A stretch of DNA of 64,000 nucleotides from Mariniphaga sp. (GTDB lineage: Bacteria > Bacteroidota > Bacteroidia > Bacteroidales > Prolixibacteraceae), in NCBI GenBank assembly GCA_024636975.1, contig JAGXGA010000019.1, positions 186,001 through 250,000 of the forward strand. The letters are read 5' to 3'. Below the pieces are notes generated by a model, which saw only the letters and a program-made list of their open reading frames with translations, did not search any database and was not told the origin of the DNA. This document shows, in pieces, positions 61,583 to 64,000 of this stretch (positions are counted from its first letter, which is position 1; every line of letters begins with the position of its first letter). The translations under genes were made by a program, and so were the position numbers.

Positions 61583-63316
61583 ATGAAAAAGATGAAAAAA
61601 TATTTCAATATAAGCAGTAAATTAATCCTGATGGCTGCTATACTGCCATTAATAATGATCTCCTCCTGTAGTGAAGAAGTGCTTGAAGAGAAGCCACTTG
61701 ACTTTTTAGCTCCGGAGAATGCCTACAACAGCATTCCTGGTATTCAGCAAGGGATAACCGGGTTACATTGGACCATGAGACGTGTATTTTATCATGATGG
61801 AGGCAATCAGGATGCATTTGCTATCATGTCAGGTGGACTTGGAACTGATATAGCTTATCATGGTGAAAATCCGGGAGGAAATCGCAAGTTGGTAAATTAT
61901 GAAGCTGAAATGACGTCAGAAAATGGACAATTTACCTACTTTTGGAATTCTGCCTACGAGATGATTCAAAGAGCCAATACATTGATTGATGGAATTGAAA
62001 ATGCAGATGAGGAAATATGGACAGATCCACAAAAGAAAAACGAATACCTGGCTGAAGCAATGTTTTTTAGAGCCTGGACCTATTATTTTCTAGTATCACT
62101 TTATGGAGATGTTCCATTAGTTTTAGAAAAAATTACATCCGCGAAAGCTGACTTTGTGAGGACACCCAAAGAAGAAATTTTTCAGGCAATGGAATCAGAC
62201 CTGAAGTTTGCTGCTGACAATTTACCCCTGCCTCAGAATATGGAAGCACCCGGAAGAATAAATCAGAAGGCAGCCTGGCATAAATTATCTGAGGTATATT
62301 TAAGCTGGGGGAAATATCAGGAAGCAGTAAATGCTGCCTCAAAAGTAATTGATGGTTATGGCTCAGCGTTAATGACTGAACGATTTGGATCAACGGTTGA
62401 TGTATTTGGAACAGGTGACGTATTCTTAGATTTGCATGCATATGGAAATCAGGATTTGGCTGAAAATTCAGAGGCCATTTGGGTTATACAATATGAACCT
62501 TTTGTTACAGGTGGTCTTGATTTCCCTGGTGAAAGAGGTTGGGGGCCTGCATATTTTAGAATGGGCAATGCACCAGATGGGAAAAAAGCTTTTAGAGGTG
62601 AATTTGTAGATGGAAAATATACCGGATATCTTGATATTTATGGTCGTCCAGTGGCATGGATTAAGCCCACTAATTATGCAGCAAATTATATTTGGCAAAG
62701 CGATTGGGACAATGACATTCGAAATGCAGAACATAATATCATAAGAACTTTTTACTTTGATAATCCGGAATCGGAATATCATGGGCAGGTAATTGATTTT
62801 GATCTTTATCCGGAAGGAACAAGAGATGCAGTGAAAGATACAAATCAGTATATCTACCCTTATTTCATGAAACATGCTGATCCTAAAAATCATTTTACAA
62901 ATCCTGCACAATCGGGTGGAGGAAGAAATCATAAAGAAGTGTATGCAATGCGTTTAGCTGAAACCTATCTAATACGTGCTGAAGCATATATCCGATTAAA
63001 TCAACCTGATAAGGCGGCTGAAGATATCAATGCGGTTCGCACCCGGGCAAATGCAACCCCTGTTGCCGCAACAGATGTTGATATGGATTATTTGCTTGAT
63101 GAACGTGCAAGAGAATTGTATGGAGAGGAATTCAGACACATTACCTTACGACGTACCGGCACTTTTCTGGAACGGGTCAGGCAATATTGCAACAACCCAA
63201 TATACCCCGGATGTAATGTGCAGGATTATAATGTTTTATTCCCCATCCCTCAATCCCAGATTGATTTGAATATTGATGGGGATATGCCGCAAAATCCAGG
63301 CTATCCGAGCAGTTAA
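61583..63316 (+). CDS. SusD/RagB-family glycan-binding lipoprotein
   Basis: A 578-residue surface lipoprotein paired with SusC. I place the start at ATG 61583 (MKKMKKYFNISSKL) rather than TTG 61553; a second ATG is at 61592. The lipobox is LIMISSC (Cys about 29). It has SusD-type helices with TPR-like form (EYLAEAMFFRAWTYYFLVSL, HKLSEVYLSWGKYQEAVNAA) and the C-terminal RLAETYLIRAEAYIRLNQPD and AVRTRANATPVAATDVDMDY. The stop-to-start gap with SusC is only 37 bases. It should hold glycan over the SusC lid. Confidence 0.94.
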   Translation: MKKMKKYFNISSKLILMAAILPLIMISSCSEEVLEEKPLDFLAPENAYNSIPGIQQGITGLHWTMRRVFYHDGGNQDAFAIMSGGLGTDIAYHGENPGGNRKLVNYEAEMTSENGQFTYFWNSAYEMIQRANTLIDGIENADEEIWTDPQKKNEYLAEAMFFRAWTYYFLVSLYGDVPLVLEKITSAKADFVRTPKEEIFQAMESDLKFAADNLPLPQNMEAPGRINQKAAWHKLSEVYLSWGKYQEAVNAASKVIDGYGSALMTERFGSTVDVFGTGDVFLDLHAYGNQDLAENSEAIWVIQYEPFVTGGLDFPGERGWGPAYFRMGNAPDGKKAFRGEFVDGKYTGYLDIYGRPVAWIKPTNYAANYIWQSDWDNDIRNAEHNIIRTFYFDNPESEYHGQVIDFDLYPEGTRDAVKDTNQYIYPYFMKHADPKNHFTNPAQSGGGRNHKEVYAMRLAETYLIRAEAYIRLNQPDKAAEDINAVRTRANATPVAATDVDMDYLLDERARELYGEEFRHITLRRTGTFLERVRQYCNNPIYPGCNVQDYNVLFPIPQSQIDLNIDGDMPQNPGYPSS

Positions 63317-63365
63317 ACAGGTAAACTTGATATCTGAAACAAAAGATACCAGATAAAATTACAAA

Positions 63366-63401
63366 AGCACCATTCACTATTGAATGGTGCTATATTTTTT
63401 T
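63366..63401 (+). terminator. Rho-independent terminator after SusD
   Basis: AGCACCATTCA and TGAATGGTGCT form a perfect 11-bp stem with a CTAT loop, followed by a TATATTTTTTT tract. It lies about 50 bases after the SusD stop. Confidence 0.9.
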
Positions 63402-63444
63402 AAGCTAATTCTCATATTTTATTCGCTTACCCACAGAAAAATTC

Positions 63445-63470
63445 TATTTTTGTATGGTGTGTACGTACAC
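63445..63470 (+). promoter_or_regulatory. -7 box TATTTTTG with a 12-bp palindrome at the start site
   Basis: TATTTTTG (63445-63452) matches TAnnTTTG; the perfect palindrome GTGTACGTACAC (63459-63470) lies at the expected transcript start, 24 bases before the ATG, a likely repressor site. Confidence 0.55.
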
Positions 63471-63494
63471 GGAATCAACTAAAGGATAAATACA

Positions 63495-64000
63495 ATGAGA
63501 CAAATGTTTTTTTTAATACTGGCTACCGCACTATTTATTTCAGCATGTTCAGGTGGCGGCCAAAATTCAGAAACCCAGGAAACGAAAGATATGTTTACAG
63601 GAGCTAAAGGAGAAGTTAAATTAATAACCCTCGATCCGGGCCATTTTCATGCTGCCCTGGTGCAAAAAAAAATGTATGAGATGGTTGATTCGGTGGTGCA
63701 TATTTATGCACCTGAAGGAGCTGAACTTAAGGGACACCTTAAATTAATTGAAAGCTATAACAACCGTTCAGATAACCCGACTTCGTGGGAAACTAAAATT
63801 TATACCGGCCCCGATTATCTTGAAAAAATGATTGAAGAAAAGCCGGGTAACGTAGTAGTACTTGCAGGGAACAATGCCAAGAAAACTGAGTATATAATGG
63901 AAAGCGTAAATGCCGGATTGAATGTTTTGGCTGATAAACCCATGGTGATAACACCTGAGGAGTTCCCTGATCTGGAGAAAGCGTTTCAGTTGGCAGCAGA
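63495..64000 (+). CDS. Gfo/Idh-type oxidoreductase lipoprotein (truncated by window edge)
   Basis: The visible 168 codons begin MRQMFFLILATALFISAC, a lipobox with Cys at 18, then a Rossmann-like part starting VKLITLDPGHFHAALVQKKM and containing NVVVLAGNNAKKTEYIMESV and LNVLADKPMVITP, where ADKP replaces the usual EKP. This matches the oxidoreductase type with a C-terminal putative_oxidoreductase domain found in Bacteroidota. It has its own promoter and palindrome, so it is not simply part of the SusC/D operon. The rest lies beyond the window. Confidence 0.8.
   Translation, partial: MRQMFFLILATALFISACSGGGQNSETQETKDMFTGAKGEVKLITLDPGHFHAALVQKKMYEMVDSVVHIYAPEGAELKGHLKLIESYNNRSDNPTSWETKIYTGPDYLEKMIEEKPGNVVVLAGNNAKKTEYIMESVNAGLNVLADKPMVITPEEFPDLEKAFQLAA

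Overview
The window reads as the chromosome of a polysaccharide-degrading member of the Bacteroidota. The evidence is a SusC/SusD pair, many secreted glycoside hydrolases with a sulfatase, Tat- or lipobox-bearing Gfo/Idh/MocA oxidoreductases, LytS/LytTR two-component genes, and several upstream boxes of the Bacteroidota -7 type (TAnnTTTG). A marine or sediment Marinilabiliales/Prolixibacteraceae-like organism is plausible, but that is inference. No rRNA or tRNA gene was recognised.

Layout. 0-3.6 kb: small ExbB/MotA-like channel protein, LytS-type histidine kinase, LytTR regulator, cation diffusion facilitator. 3.6-9.2 kb: Gfo/Idh oxidoreductase with a DUF1080 (3-keto-glycoside hydrolase family) protein, then a lipoprotein of probable alpha/alpha-barrel type with a GH29 fucosidase. 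9.3-14.6 kb: an accessory island with a REP-type transposase remnant, an AAA/DUF4143 ATPase, a decayed second DUF4143 gene fused to a pRiA4b-ORF3-like remnant, and a 983-residue TOTE-type primase-helicase-PLD protein. 14.8-23.7 kb: GH36 galactosidase-like enzyme, VOC protein and core genes (acyl-CoA synthetase, purM, prfA, pyrF), with a DUF433/DUF5615 toxin-antitoxin pair between prfA and pyrF. 23.7-38.1 kb: a LacI-family regulator and its probable regulon: a jelly-roll lipoprotein, an operon of three GH30-like paralogues with a beta-propeller protein, and a GntP permease / binding lipoprotein / amidohydrolase operon. 38.3-47 kb: MTA/SAH nucleosidase, a repeat-rich gap, sulfatase, a QueC-like gene broken by one TAG, and a large GH2 enzyme with a LamG insertion. 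47.2-54.5 kb: beta-barrel-like protein, GH16, AraC regulator, UroD-family methyltransferase, and two DUF6807 genes separated by a dense repeat cluster that encloses a GxxExxY (PD-(D/E)XK fold) gene. 54.5-64 kb: oxidoreductases, a sugar isomerase/epimerase-like protein, SusC, SusD and the start of another oxidoreductase.

How the genes work together. The metabolic theme is glycan capture (SusC/D), secreted depolymerisation (GH2, GH16, GH29, GH30-like, GH36, sulfatase) and oxidative sugar processing through Gfo/Idh, DUF1080, DUF6807 and xylose-isomerase-like proteins. The most notable unexplained signals are: (1) three LacI-type palindromes, each starting exactly 62 bp from a -7-like box in front of three separate transcription units; (2) the GxxExxY gene nested in about 18 copies of an 18-bp repeat ordered as direct copies then inverted copies, with a gene-less sister cluster at 33.1 kb; (3) a GH30-like enzyme carrying what looks like a circularly permuted CBM9 module; (4) GH30-like paralogues with serine where the catalytic nucleophile glutamate is expected.
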